Origin: Salinivirgaceae bacterium | GTDB lineage: Bacteria; Bacteroidota; Bacteroidia; Bacteroidales; Salinivirgaceae | Length of the DNA: 64,000 bases | NCBI GenBank assembly: GCA_027858775.1 | Contig: JAQICA010000013.1 | Location: 1-64,000 of the forward strand | Direction: 5' to 3' | Part shown: positions 45,229 through 55,434 of the stretch, one piece after another | Position numbering within the stretch: the stretch's first letter is position 1 | Layout of the letters: each line of letters opens with the position of its first letter | The notes under the pieces: model-generated | Told to the model about the DNA's origin: nothing | The model's input: only the letters and a program-made list of their open reading frames with translations | Database searches by the model: none | Program-made: the position numbers and the translations under genes

Positions 45229-47643
45229 TTATTCATATCGAAGAACTGAAGCTGGATTGACCGATGCTGCCTGGCGCATTCTTATTGCTGAAACAGCAAT
45301 AATCATAAGACCAATAATAAGGAGTGACCCAATAAAATGGATTAAAGAGAATGTGATACTTGCGGCAAACGTATTGAGCCACAAATTCCCCAAGTACCAC
45401 GATAAGGGAAAAGCAATTAATGCTACCATTGTATATATGTGTACAAATTCTATTGCAAACATGCGAAAAATCGATTTGTACGATGCTCCATATATTTTCC
45501 GAATACTTATTGCTTTGCTTTTGTACAAAATCAGGAATGAAAACAAGCCCAATAGTCCGGCAACAGATATAATGATGCTAATTACAGACATAAATGCAGC
45601 AATTTGACTGAACTTTTTCTCCTCAGCATACTGTTGTGTGTAAATATACTGATATTCATCCACTTGTACATACTGCTTTCCTAAGTATTTTTTTAATTGA
45701 TTTTGAATATGGTTTCTGGCAACTGTTGATTCTCCTCCACGGTATCTCACGGCAATGTACTGTTTACCAAAGGATCCAGAAGAAGAGTCGTTGCCCAAAT
45801 CAAGTACAAAGGGCTCTGGTTTTTTATGGAGTGTTTTGGGGTAAAAACCAGAAAAGACACCTATTACTCGTTCAGAGCCTGAATAGCTACTTACGGTAGT
45901 GCCAATACCGCGGCGGGCATCATTATAACTGAGATATTTTATCATTTCACCGTTCACTATAACAGCTCCTTCACGATCTGCTGAGTCAGCATTAAAGGAA
46001 CGCCCCGAGGTAAGGTTAAGTCGGTAGGTTTCAGAAAAATCGGACATTACACGCAAAGCGGCGAAAAAAACCAATTCTTCGTCTGGCGTGCCTCGTTTTA
46101 AAAAGAATGGAAACCGATTATGATCAATTCCTGGAATATCATCCGAAGCCGTAACCCGTAATATACTCGGATGCTCTTCCAGGTCTTGTTTAAATTCCAC
46201 GTAGTTCTCATGTAGTCCTGTAAAACGGGTACTAATAATAAGTAAGTTATTCCGATCGAGGCCGGTGTTGGAGTGCAACAAATAGTTGTATTGTCCGTGA
46301 ATAGTAAAAGCGGCAAACAAAATCAATGTAGAAATAGTCATTTGAATAACAACCAATATTTTACGACTTACACCGGTTTTAGAGATGCGTTTCAGGTTTC
46401 CGCGTAAAATACGTGAAGGAAACAGTCCGGCAATAAGTGTTACTGGATATAAACCACCAATAAACACAACCAAAAGCACCAGAGATAACATTACAACGGG
46501 ATAATACGAGCTAAACAAATCGGGAAACTGAAACTGTTTTTCTGTCATACTATTAAACCATGGCAATAAAAGTTCGGCGAGAACTAATGAAATAACGCTT
46601 GCGACTATAATAATTAGAAATGCTTCGAAGATAAGTTGCCATTTTATGTCTGACTCTGAAGCACCCAAAATCTTTTTTATGGCCACTTCTTTTGCCCTTT
46701 TGGCAAATGTTGCGGTAGTAAGATTAATATAATTAATTATTGCCATGATGATTAAAAACAGGGCAATCCCTCCAAAAATATAGACATAAACAATATTGCC
46801 GTTGGGTTCAATTTCATATTCAAGGTTAGAAGTTAGGTGAATATCGGTAAGCGGCTGAAGCAACAATTTATTGTTATCGCGCAACGATGGTGAAAAGTGT
46901 TTATAAACAAATCCGGGAAAGCGTTTTTGCACAAAATTGGCATCGGCAGTGCGTGTAAGTTTAATATATGTCCAGCAAGGGTTATTCACCCAACTATCGG
47001 ATAATTCTCCACCTCTCTGCTCCCTTAGCGTTTCCATAGAAACAAGAACAGAAAAACGAAAATGGGAACTCTCCGGCCAATCGTCCACAACAGCCTCCAC
47101 CTTAGCCTTGAAAGAATTTTCAATTGTTAACTCCTTTCCAACCACATCAATATATCCAAAATATCTCAATGCTGCCGTACGGGTTATAACGGCAGAATAT
47201 GGTGTGGTCAATAGTTTATTATTATTTGCAGAGTGCAATATTTTTGTTGTAAACACATCAAAAAAACCAGAATCGGCAAAGAAAAAGCCACGATCTTTAT
47301 GAACGATATTGCGATAAGCAACCTGTGTAGCAGACGACTGGTAATTGTACAACCGGGTAATTCCTTCTACGCGATCGGAAAATTCTTCGGCTACAGCCGG
47401 CCCAAGTGGGAACGGACAGCTCGAAGACCGTTCGACGATTCCTCCATAATTACCAATTTGGATAATTCTGTGTATACGCTTATACTGTTGATGATGACGA
47501 TCGTAACTCAACTCATCTTTTAAGTACAAGCCAATGAGAAACACGGCAGTAAACCCCATAACCAACCCTAAAACATTTACAAACACATAAATCTTGTTTG
47601 TAAAAGCATGTCGTAGTGCCATGTATAACAGTCTCAACTTCAA
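45229..47643 (-). CDS. MacB/FtsX-type ABC transporter permease
   Basis: 804 aa. First helix (about 17-42, IYVFVNVLGLVMGFTAVFLIGLY), large periplasmic MacB-type domain (about 45-285), three helices with the FtsX motif (AKRAKEVAIKKILGAS), a second FtsX-like half starting at about 425 with its own helix and periplasmic part, and a last helix bundle (SIRKIYGASYKSIFRMFAIEF). This double-FtsX form is typical of Bacteroidota. With the ATPase encoded 39 bp upstream it should form a MacB-like mechanotransmission or lipoprotein/peptide exporter. Confidence 0.92.
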   Translation of the reverse strand: MKLRLLYMALRHAFTNKIYVFVNVLGLVMGFTAVFLIGLYLKDELSYDRHHQQYKRIHRIIQIGNYGGIVERSSSCPFPLGPAVAEEFSDRVEGITRLYNYQSSATQVAYRNIVHKDRGFFFADSGFFDVFTTKILHSANNNKLLTTPYSAVITRTAALRYFGYIDVVGKELTIENSFKAKVEAVVDDWPESSHFRFSVLVSMETLREQRGGELSDSWVNNPCWTYIKLTRTADANFVQKRFPGFVYKHFSPSLRDNNKLLLQPLTDIHLTSNLEYEIEPNGNIVYVYIFGGIALFLIIMAIINYINLTTATFAKRAKEVAIKKILGASESDIKWQLIFEAFLIIIVASVISLVLAELLLPWFNSMTEKQFQFPDLFSSYYPVVMLSLVLLVVFIGGLYPVTLIAGLFPSRILRGNLKRISKTGVSRKILVVIQMTISTLILFAAFTIHGQYNYLLHSNTGLDRNNLLIISTRFTGLHENYVEFKQDLEEHPSILRVTASDDIPGIDHNRFPFFLKRGTPDEELVFFAALRVMSDFSETYRLNLTSGRSFNADSADREGAVIVNGEMIKYLSYNDARRGIGTTVSSYSGSERVIGVFSGFYPKTLHKKPEPFVLDLGNDSSSGSFGKQYIAVRYRGGESTVARNHIQNQLKKYLGKQYVQVDEYQYIYTQQYAEEKKFSQIAAFMSVISIIISVAGLLGLFSFLILYKSKAISIRKIYGASYKSIFRMFAIEFVHIYTMVALIAFPLSWYLGNLWLNTFAASITFSLIHFIGSLLIIGLMIIAVSAIRMRQAASVNPASVLRYE

Positions 47644-47681
47644 TTGCCGTAGTTTATCGAAAATTAAAAAAATGCTTCTGG

Positions 47682-48380
47682 TTATGATAGCTGCTCACCA
47701 AAACGTTCTCCAACATTTTCATGAATGATTTTCCCATCGAACAAGCGCAAAATGCGACTGCTATAATCGGCATCCCTGTTAGAGTGCGTCACCATGACAA
47801 TAGTTGTACCTGTCTTGTTAAGCTCTCTTAGCAACTGCATAACCTCCTCGCCATGAACGGAATCGAGATTTCCGGTAGGTTCATCGGCCATAATCAGTTT
47901 TGGACGAGCCACTACGGCGCGGGCTACAGCTACGCGCTGCTGCTGACCGCCGGACAACTGTACCGGAAAATGTTGCTGCCGATGCGTAATTTGTACTTTT
48001 CCCAAAGCCTCCTCTACCCTTTTACGCCTTTCACGCATGGAAATGCCCATATAAATGAGTGGCAACTCAACATTTTCGAACACATTTAATTCTTCAATTA
48101 GATTAAAGTTTTGGAAAATGAACCCCACATTACCTTTTCTAAATTTAGCACGAGCCTTTTCTTTTGCATTACTTACATCGTTTCCCATAAATGAATATGC
48201 GCCGGAAGTGGGCTTATCTATGAGGCCGAGAATATTGAGCATGGTTGTTTTACCACACCCCGATGGCCCCATAATTGCAACAAACTCGCCTTCTTGTATT
48301 TCAATTGTAATGCCGTTTAAAGCGACAGTTTCAACTTCGTCGGCTCGAAAAATCTTACTTAAATTGGTTGTTTTCAGCAT
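47682..48380 (-). CDS. ABC transporter ATP-binding protein (MacB/LolD type)
   Basis: From the ATG at 48380 (MLKTTNLSKIF) it is 232 aa, normal for LolD/MacB ATPases; the track start adds 16 non-homologous residues. Walker A is MGPSGCGKTTML, the signature LSGGQQQRVAVARA, Walker B LIMADEPTGNLDS, and the H-loop TH. It powers the FtsX permease encoded just downstream. Confidence 0.95.
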   Translation of the reverse strand: MLKTTNLSKIFRADEVETVALNGITIEIQEGEFVAIMGPSGCGKTTMLNILGLIDKPTSGAYSFMGNDVSNAKEKARAKFRKGNVGFIFQNFNLIEELNVFENVELPLIYMGISMRERRKRVEEALGKVQITHRQQHFPVQLSGGQQQRVAVARAVVARPKLIMADEPTGNLDSVHGEEVMQLLRELNKTGTTIVMVTHSNRDADYSSRILRLFDGKIIHENVGERFGEQLS

Positions 48381-48482
48381 TTTTTCTGTATTCAATATGC
48401 ATACTAATAATGGTTTTAACCCATACATCTAAAAATAAAAAACCAAAGGGGATCAAACGTTTGGCTCTAAATTCATCAATTC

Positions 48483-48490
48483 CAAAATTA
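48483..48490 (-). promoter_or_regulatory. Possible promoter of the MacB-type operon
   Basis: TAATTTTG on the minus strand fits TAnnTTTG, about 100 bp before the ATPase ATG. TTTAC lies about 20 bp further up as a poor -33 box. Confidence 0.45.
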
Positions 48491-48887
48491 GCAAATTTTT
48501 CGTTCATCCGTAAAGAGATTGTAATGAAATAAGCAGACCCTTTAAACGAAGTTATTTAATTCTTTAGCAACTTGAAAATACGGCGAATAGCAAGCTGTCT
48601 AATGAATGGTCAAGAGAGTTTAACGGCAAAAGATTAAGTTAAAACGCCAGGTTATTTCGGTGCATTGCTTAAGGCCTCGACAAAAACCCTGAACAAAGTA
48701 TTATGCAGGTAAACCATGTTTTTAGGAAGACAATATCATAAATGCAATTGCAAATTGCCGTGTAATTTGCAGCTGAACTGCAAGTTGAGCGCGATGTTCG
48801 TGTATTTTTTGAGTAATTTGTTATTTCAAAATTGTTTTGCTAATGAATTTTCGTACTCTGTGAAAAACATTTTTTACCGTTTTGATT
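48491..48887. other. 397-bp gap after the glycan operon; nothing recognised
   Basis: No coding ORF or clear terminator. Around 48740-48790 there are several imperfect copies of TTGCA/TGCAA (TGCAATTGCAAATTGC...ATTTGCAGC...CTGCAAG), giving weak local hairpins of no known role. Confidence 0.4.
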
Positions 48888-50711
48888 TTATTTCCGTATC
48901 GTTATTGTCTGTCCGCGTACAGCCTTAAATACAACCTGGTTTTGTAATGAATCTTTTTGAATTATTGCTTTTCCTACAGAAGCATTTACTTTTATCGGTT
49001 CAAAATCAAGGTTTAAACATACATCATCAACTTCAACATTTTCGGAGCCAGCCACAAACACAACTATTTTATTATTACTGCTTTTAACATAAAACCGGAG
49101 CATCATCAAATTCTTTCGAAAACTCGAAATCTCATAGGCAGAAGCAATCCAGGTATCATCATTTTTCACCATCTTGAAAAGATTTCCCAAGGCTGTAATC
49201 GTTGTATCATTATTACCGACATACCCCGGATGTCCCTGATAAACCATGACTCCCCCATAAGGCTTTACAGCGTAATTCCAGTAGTTTTCCAGGTATTTAT
49301 CATAAAGTTGAGTTTTTGCGAATAGTTTACGCGGCGATTGTTTCCTGAGTGTTTCCACATTTTTTAAGAAATAATAATCGTCATGGTAGGTTGGAGCTAG
49401 CTCTATAATGTCTGTGGAATGATAAAATCCTTCATTGCCCACAACTATATTATGGGGAACTACACTACCGTGAATGAACTTCAAATTATTGGCGCCGATA
49501 CTACTTTCAAAGGTGTAATTCTGTTCAGACAGAGCCATCATTCCCCAAAATCCCGGCATTGTGTATGGGAAGCGGAAACCGATAAAATCTTGTTCCCAAA
49601 CTTGTTCGTTCTTGAGAATATCGCTAACAGATTGGGAATAATTAAAATTACGATAGTTATCAAAAGCATATCCGTTACTTTGTAAATGAATGCTTTCTTT
49701 TTGCAAAAAATGTCGAATATCTTCAGGTACATTTCCATTAACAAAATAGTCGGCTGTAATTTTATATTTTTTTAAAACCTTTTGAACATGTTTATAATTC
49801 TTAAGTTTCCCACCGGCATTCATTGTCACACAGAAGGCATATTGATGACCTCCCGGCCATGGGTTAAGCTGCAGAGGGATGTTGTTTTTTGAGTGAAAAT
49901 CTTCCAAAACAGCATGATAAAACCCCGATATCTTGTTTGTGCTAAGCAATCCCCCTTCATCAGCCGGATGCAGAAAATCCGATGAAGCCAGTAAGTAGGC
50001 AGTTCCATTGCCATAATGGTTTTTAACAATGGCCGGTATTGTGTCCGTTTTATTGACCCAATTAGCTAATATTTCAACATGGTCACTTATCAGCCTATCG
50101 GGAACCAATGTATAAAAATATTTACCGGCTTTGGATCTCATGTATTGGCTTGTTTCGCCACTGAGATGTCCATAAACCTGAAAACCTTCCATGTTTTTCT
50201 CTGTGAGCTCAAGTCCGTAACATTCGGCTAAAGGATAATTAGCCGCTGCGAGTTTTCCATGCAAAACGATACGGTCAGTGCCATCGGTTTTGTTTCGACC
50301 CACATTATCGCCGGAAATCAAAATTCCTCCGGAGTGTACAAATTTGCGAAGGTTCTCCATCTCAGCTTTCGACATAAAAGTAAGTGAGTATTTACGGTCT
50401 GCATCGTGGTAGCCGCGAGCTGTTGAGAGAATTATTACATTAAACTTCTTCAATTCTCTGGGCTGATACAAGATATCTCTGGGTTCAAGCCGAACAGTGG
50501 CGCCTTTCTGATTAAAGGACTGCAACGCAATAACAATTCCTTTGGGCAAAGTGGTTTTTGAGCTTTCCAGCCCCGTTGTGATAATCAAAACACGGGGAAG
50601 TTGGTGCTGTGGGTTTGAATAATCAACACTGCTAGTACTTTTTTCTGAACGGCTACATGAAAATAAGGTCAGCCCAATCAGAAATAAGCTTATAAATTTT
50701 ATTGTTTGCAT
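48888..50711 (-). CDS. Lipoprotein with GATase-like and degenerate deacetylase-like domains
   Basis: 607 aa from the ATG at 50711 (MQTIKF), which overlaps the upstream stop as TAATG; an ATG two codons earlier is also possible. The lipobox LTLFSC gives lipid anchoring at C19. The first half (about 40-260) resembles ThuA/GATase-type domains (VLIITTG, FVHSGGILISGD). The second half (about 290-520) has the NodB-deacetylase outline (YAFCVTMNAGG..., KKYKITADYFVNG, FIGFRFPYTMPG, MVYQGHPGY), but the metal motif that should read T-F-D-D-G is TMNAG, and the His motif (HSxxH) is not conserved. It may therefore bind rather than cleave a glycan. Last gene of the exopolysaccharide-like operon. Confidence 0.75.
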   Translation of the reverse strand: MQTIKFISLFLIGLTLFSCSRSEKSTSSVDYSNPQHQLPRVLIITTGLESSKTTLPKGIVIALQSFNQKGATVRLEPRDILYQPRELKKFNVIILSTARGYHDADRKYSLTFMSKAEMENLRKFVHSGGILISGDNVGRNKTDGTDRIVLHGKLAAANYPLAECYGLELTEKNMEGFQVYGHLSGETSQYMRSKAGKYFYTLVPDRLISDHVEILANWVNKTDTIPAIVKNHYGNGTAYLLASSDFLHPADEGGLLSTNKISGFYHAVLEDFHSKNNIPLQLNPWPGGHQYAFCVTMNAGGKLKNYKHVQKVLKKYKITADYFVNGNVPEDIRHFLQKESIHLQSNGYAFDNYRNFNYSQSVSDILKNEQVWEQDFIGFRFPYTMPGFWGMMALSEQNYTFESSIGANNLKFIHGSVVPHNIVVGNEGFYHSTDIIELAPTYHDDYYFLKNVETLRKQSPRKLFAKTQLYDKYLENYWNYAVKPYGGVMVYQGHPGYVGNNDTTITALGNLFKMVKNDDTWIASAYEISSFRKNLMMLRFYVKSSNNKIVVFVAGSENVEVDDVCLNLDFEPIKVNASVGKAIIQKDSLQNQVVFKAVRGQTITIRK

Positions 50712-53700
50712 TACCATAGTTGTTTTAATGTTATTTCGCTACCGGGTTCGATGTTTAAAAACAAGGTTCCGGTTGTATTATGCAAGGTATATTGTCCATT
50801 TTCTCTGATAACCTGAATGAAAGGAGCCGGAGTTTTGTATAAAATGGTCAGCGGATGATTATAAACAGAAGGATCCAATGAAGTTTCAACATGTAAAAAT
50901 GTTCTTAATCCACGGCGCGAAATATTCAGTCTTGTGTTTTTCATTTCTTTCCGATAACGGAACACATCCCATTCATTGGCCGTCCAGTATCCGTTATTGC
51001 GTGCCAGGCGAACCTGCCATTTAAAATCATCTTTGCTAACGAAAAGATCGGATCCTTTTTTGCCAATGGTATCTTCTGTCAAATAAAGATAGTTGAAAAC
51101 CTGCCACTTATTTTGATTCCGTTTTAAAATGGAATCGAATTGGGAAGTGGTGTAATGATAGGCGTTATAATTGATAAATGCCAATTTGCCTATTTGGTGC
51201 TTCCCGGGTTTTGTTGTTCGGCTGTAAGCAGGCTTTCGCCAGGAACGGTCTCCGAATGAGTGTGTAATGATAAATTTATCGAGGTCTAATTCGGTTTTTT
51301 CTTCAATCCGGGAATATTGCCCGATGAGATCGGCACTTTGCGAATTCATTTCTATTGTGGGAACGTGTCCATTCTCCTGTAACTGATGTAGAGCATTGAA
51401 GCTGAATCGTTTTCTGCGCCCAGTTTTGTCTAACCTATAACGTCCGGGAGCCTGGCCTATAACATCCGGGACTACCCCAAAAGAACCGCTGATATGATAT
51501 TTATCCAAAACAGGCATGGCATAATCGATTTGGGAATAATCTGAGCTTTGGAAACTGAAAGAAACAGCTCCAACTTTATTTTGATACCACGGAGCGATAG
51601 AAAATGATTGGTTATCGGGGATTTTTATCGTATCGGTAAGGTTTATATGATGTTCGGCAATACGAAAATAATTTTTCAAACTATCATAAAGTGGTTTGAG
51701 TCTGGATGTCCATGTTGGCTCTTGCCAGCTTTCCCACTGATAATGGGAATATCCATTGACTGGAAAGCGATGAAGAATATTATTGTTTTTGTCGGTGATA
51801 AAACAAATTAGATGGAAACCATCGGTTTGTGAAGCTTCAATTGTTGCGGTTCCTTTTTGGTCGTCCAGCACATAGTTTTTTGCCGGGTCGCTTACGTTAA
51901 GCAAATGCCAGTCGAGTCGTAACTCAAACTCCCCGTTTTGGAAGTACCAATCGGCATTGGAAGTAATGGCCTGATTGCTTTTCCCAAATTTAAGCGGACT
52001 GCGATTGACAATAATGGAATCATACGTTTGCCCGGTTAATGATATTCTACCACGATTAGTTAACAACTCCTGCATAACGAATTTTCCGTTATCATTTGGC
52101 TGAGAAGCATAAATGGGAATAGAATCATTGTAAATATCAGTGAATACTGAATATTGCTCGTCAACCAGGATGTTGGCAGAATCTTGATTGAAGAATTCCG
52201 CCAAAAATTCAAATCCGCGTTCAAATTTTTCATTGGTGAATGGCAACCGATGGTCACCTTTTTTTTCATCGTAGGTGTCTATCGCAATATAAAGGTTGTG
52301 TTTGGTAAAATTCAAATCGCTCCATTTCCCGTTCAAATAAAAGTATGCGGGATCGGCATGTAATTGATAACTATTTTGTTGTTCTTGTTTTATTTTGTTT
52401 GCCCAATCTTTGGGGTGTCCGTCGATGGTTCGTTCGCGGCTCTCCAGGGCAAGAATACCAAAGCTTTGTTCGGGATTTTCCATGTTATGCCACAATTTGC
52501 GATCGTGAAAGGGTACTTCAAAATCCATAACCAACCAGTTATGCTTAAACCACTCGTCGGCCCACTCAAAATAGAGTGCTCCGGCACAGCCAGATTGAAA
52601 AATATCTCTCGTCAGTGTCATTGAAAGTCGAGCCTGTTCTGCTTCGGAATGTCCGCCCTGATCAAAACCCAGTGGAGTAACATGGCTGGTTCCCCGGCTG
52701 CTGGGCAGGCCATATTCAGCTATAACTAAAGGAATTCCTTCATGATGCGATTTTAAATCTTGCAAATAACCGTAATAATTATCTTTTTGTCCCGACGCAT
52801 TGGTTGCCTGCGCGTATTCCGGCTTTAGATAAACATAGTCCGGGTAGTAAGGATAAGCATGATAAGAGGCGAAAATACCGGGAATAAACATTTCGCTACT
52901 GTAGAAATTTTTAAAATGAATAGACTCCAAATCATTATCAAACTCTCTTACTTTTTCATTTTCAATAATTTCGGTATTGTGATACATGGGGTCTAAGGGA
53001 AGCCAGTTGACAAAAGACAACGGATGTTGCATTTTATAGGTTTGGGTTTCGTAAAGCACGGTAAAGTCCATAATTTCGGCCAGCCAGACTTCCATAGGAT
53101 TGCCATTTGGCATAGAAATAAAATCGCCATAATAATGATCGACAGAGTGTTTTTGATTTGTGATAAAAACGCCGTTGGGCTCCCATTCGCGCCCCAACAA
53201 CAGTCCAGTAACATAACGGGAAACATCGGTTGAATAAACTCCGGATGCTTTCCCTTTTTTCGGATATAATACGCTATTTCCATGTAGGACATCAATCACA
53301 TCCATGATTTCTTCCTTAAAATTACGGGTAAATTTAGCATTACGATAGTCGTGCTCTGGGGGTTGTGTGGCCCATACGCCCTGCGCCAGATAAAGCGGTT
53401 GATCCTGATTGTGAAGATTATATTGCGCAAAAGCTTCGTAAAATACCGGAGGCAAAATAGTGTAAATACGAATTACGTTGGCATTCATACGACCAATTTG
53501 CTGAAACCATTGCATATATTGGTCATAGGTCATAGCAAATTCTGCAGGGAATTTCCCCGGCAAAGCCACGCCCAGATTAACGCCCTTCATCAAAAATGTT
53601 TTCCAGTGGGGATTAGATTTTTGATAACCATAATCTAACATTTTGAAATAATTTCCCGCGGCACGAAAATAATAATCTGCTTGAGCAGAGAGTTGCTGAA

Positions 53701-53863
53701 GGTTTTCACGGGATTCTTTTTCCACTAAGGAGCCATTATCATCCTCAATATATTCCGTGACTACTTGTGCCTTACGTATGCTGGATTCATGCTGCATCAT
53801 TTTATAGACGATGAACGCAAGCAATGCCAGAAGCAATAATATAATGGGAATTTTACGGTTCAT
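50711..53863 (-). CDS. Membrane-anchored glycoside hydrolase with C-terminal deacetylase-like domain
   Basis: 1050 aa. N-terminal anchor (about 5-23). A clan GH-A-like TIM barrel (about 90-470): VNLGVALPGKFP, then GREWEP (E226 or E228, possible acid/base) and VIAEYGLPS (E383, likely nucleophile). A beta-rich middle part (about 500-740). A C-terminal NodB-like part (about 760-960): AVSFSF then QSSDYSQ, where the catalytic D-D is replaced by Q-S, and GHVPTIEMN, where the metal His residues are missing. PgaB of the PNAG system also pairs a deacetylase and a glycosidase, but in the opposite order. It starts 2 bp after the YaiO-type gene. Confidence 0.78.
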   Translation of the reverse strand: MNRKIPIILLLLALLAFIVYKMMQHESSIRKAQVVTEYIEDDNGSLVEKESRENLQQLSAQADYYFRAAGNYFKMLDYGYQKSNPHWKTFLMKGVNLGVALPGKFPAEFAMTYDQYMQWFQQIGRMNANVIRIYTILPPVFYEAFAQYNLHNQDQPLYLAQGVWATQPPEHDYRNAKFTRNFKEEIMDVIDVLHGNSVLYPKKGKASGVYSTDVSRYVTGLLLGREWEPNGVFITNQKHSVDHYYGDFISMPNGNPMEVWLAEIMDFTVLYETQTYKMQHPLSFVNWLPLDPMYHNTEIIENEKVREFDNDLESIHFKNFYSSEMFIPGIFASYHAYPYYPDYVYLKPEYAQATNASGQKDNYYGYLQDLKSHHEGIPLVIAEYGLPSSRGTSHVTPLGFDQGGHSEAEQARLSMTLTRDIFQSGCAGALYFEWADEWFKHNWLVMDFEVPFHDRKLWHNMENPEQSFGILALESRERTIDGHPKDWANKIKQEQQNSYQLHADPAYFYLNGKWSDLNFTKHNLYIAIDTYDEKKGDHRLPFTNEKFERGFEFLAEFFNQDSANILVDEQYSVFTDIYNDSIPIYASQPNDNGKFVMQELLTNRGRISLTGQTYDSIIVNRSPLKFGKSNQAITSNADWYFQNGEFELRLDWHLLNVSDPAKNYVLDDQKGTATIEASQTDGFHLICFITDKNNNILHRFPVNGYSHYQWESWQEPTWTSRLKPLYDSLKNYFRIAEHHINLTDTIKIPDNQSFSIAPWYQNKVGAVSFSFQSSDYSQIDYAMPVLDKYHISGSFGVVPDVIGQAPGRYRLDKTGRRKRFSFNALHQLQENGHVPTIEMNSQSADLIGQYSRIEEKTELDLDKFIITHSFGDRSWRKPAYSRTTKPGKHQIGKLAFINYNAYHYTTSQFDSILKRNQNKWQVFNYLYLTEDTIGKKGSDLFVSKDDFKWQVRLARNNGYWTANEWDVFRYRKEMKNTRLNISRRGLRTFLHVETSLDPSVYNHPLTILYKTPAPFIQVIRENGQYTLHNTTGTLFLNIEPGSEITLKQLW

Positions 53864-53865
53864 AA

Positions 53866-55434
53866 TCAGAATTTTCCTGAGATTGTAATAAAACCAACGA
53901 CATTTTGGTAATAAGGATTGTAAAACCGGCTAACCCCGGCCGACAAAGAAACTGCATCCCAATTATATCCGGCTTCAAACGAAGCTGACCAATTATCTGC
54001 GTCTATCGTCACGCTTTTTTCTACCTCGTTGTTAGAACTAGCCTGTTCGTTGCCGCCAGAAACCGTTTCCATATAGTAAAATTTTTCTGTGCCAAAATGA
54101 TAGACATACATGCCATAAATATAGAAATTTTTGAATGAATGATAGAGCGATACTGAAGGTCCTGTAAGCAAGCGATCATTGGGTGTGTAATACGAGGGAG
54201 AAATATACTTGTAGTCGAAGTACGAATGGTTGATACCGACTTTAACATCTGGCGTTTTAATAATTTTGCAATGAATACTTATGTTGTAAGAGAAGTACGG
54301 ATTGGTTCCAATTTCATATGGATCTGAAGAGTATTTGCGAATTTGCTTTTCATCAACCTGTCCGGCATTCAAATCTACATTCATCGACAGTCGCGAATAT
54401 TCCAGTTCTAATTTGTTAGAAATGGCATGGCGCCCCACCTGGTTCCAATAGTAAAAATAATGGTATCCGGCATCCATGGTGTTTTCCAACTTAAGTTTAT
54501 TAAAGCTGTTTTGGTATTTCCATGTTAAGCCATAGGTGGAAAAAAGATCATCGCTAACGCTATAACCGCCGTAGACACTTATATTATGGTGTGCTGCCAG
54601 CCAGCTTGCTTTAATCCAACTATTATCGAACCAACGCAGGGTATCGCTCGCGTCATCGTTAATAAAATCACGTCTGGAATAATCTAACAGGAAATTGGCT
54701 GAAATTTGAAACTGATCGCCCAACCGTTTTTGGAGCGAATACCGTTGCACAAATGCATCAATTTGATAAGTGTCTTCTTTTTCTTGTAAATATTGATACT
54801 TACCACTGAAATGATATTTCAGCGCATTTTTTACTTTTTGGTGCGCTTTTTTTATGATTTGATTTTCCGGGTCTAATTTAAGTGCTTTCCGGTAATACTT
54901 TTGAGCTGTGGCAGGTTTTGAGTTCCAATAAAACATTTTCCCCAGCCCTGCCCAAACTTGAGAATAAGTGCTATCTATTTGATTAGCGTGACGATAAACA
55001 TTGATGGCTTCCTGAATTTGGCCGTCATAGCTTAGTGCTTTGGCCAGCAAAAGATATTCCGGGACGTGTTCAGGTAAAAGCTGTACGGCACGTCTGGCCG
55101 TATTTATTGCTGCATCCATTTTCCCCTGCCGAATGAAACATTTCGTAAAGCCATTTAAAGCTTCCACATCGGTGGAATCATTTCTGTATATCTTTTGATA
55201 ATAATACAAAGCTGAATCGCTGTTTCCGGTTTTATAATACAGCCTGCCTAAAGCCAAACGAGCATCGTAATCGTTGATGTCGAGTTCGAGAATAGCCGCA
55301 TACTCCCCTATGGCCTTTTTTAATTTTCCGTCATGCATGGCTTGATATCCGGCCTTTCGATGATCTTCTTGACTCTGCTGAGCGTAGAGCGACAATGTTA
55401 AAAATAAAATTAACAGAGAAAAAGTTGTTTTCAT
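53866..55434 (-). CDS. TPR/YaiO-type outer-membrane beta-barrel protein
   Basis: 522 aa. Signal peptide (1-18, LSLYAQ). Five or so TPR units (about 25-205; e.g. ALGRLYYKTGNSDSALYYYQKIY, YLLLAKALSYDGQIQEAI, PATAQKYYRKALKLDPEN) are followed by a beta-barrel (about 215-522) ending in F (VVGFITISGKF), the usual outer-membrane sorting signal. PgaA, BcsC and AlgK/AlgE use TPR plus porin to export polysaccharide; the YaiO barrel is a smaller relative. Its ATG overlaps the GT2 stop by 4 bp, so synthase and pore are translationally coupled. Confidence 0.85.
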   Translation of the reverse strand: MKTTFSLLILFLTLSLYAQQSQEDHRKAGYQAMHDGKLKKAIGEYAAILELDINDYDARLALGRLYYKTGNSDSALYYYQKIYRNDSTDVEALNGFTKCFIRQGKMDAAINTARRAVQLLPEHVPEYLLLAKALSYDGQIQEAINVYRHANQIDSTYSQVWAGLGKMFYWNSKPATAQKYYRKALKLDPENQIIKKAHQKVKNALKYHFSGKYQYLQEKEDTYQIDAFVQRYSLQKRLGDQFQISANFLLDYSRRDFINDDASDTLRWFDNSWIKASWLAAHHNISVYGGYSVSDDLFSTYGLTWKYQNSFNKLKLENTMDAGYHYFYYWNQVGRHAISNKLELEYSRLSMNVDLNAGQVDEKQIRKYSSDPYEIGTNPYFSYNISIHCKIIKTPDVKVGINHSYFDYKYISPSYYTPNDRLLTGPSVSLYHSFKNFYIYGMYVYHFGTEKFYYMETVSGGNEQASSNNEVEKSVTIDADNWSASFEAGYNWDAVSLSAGVSRFYNPYYQNVVGFITISGKF

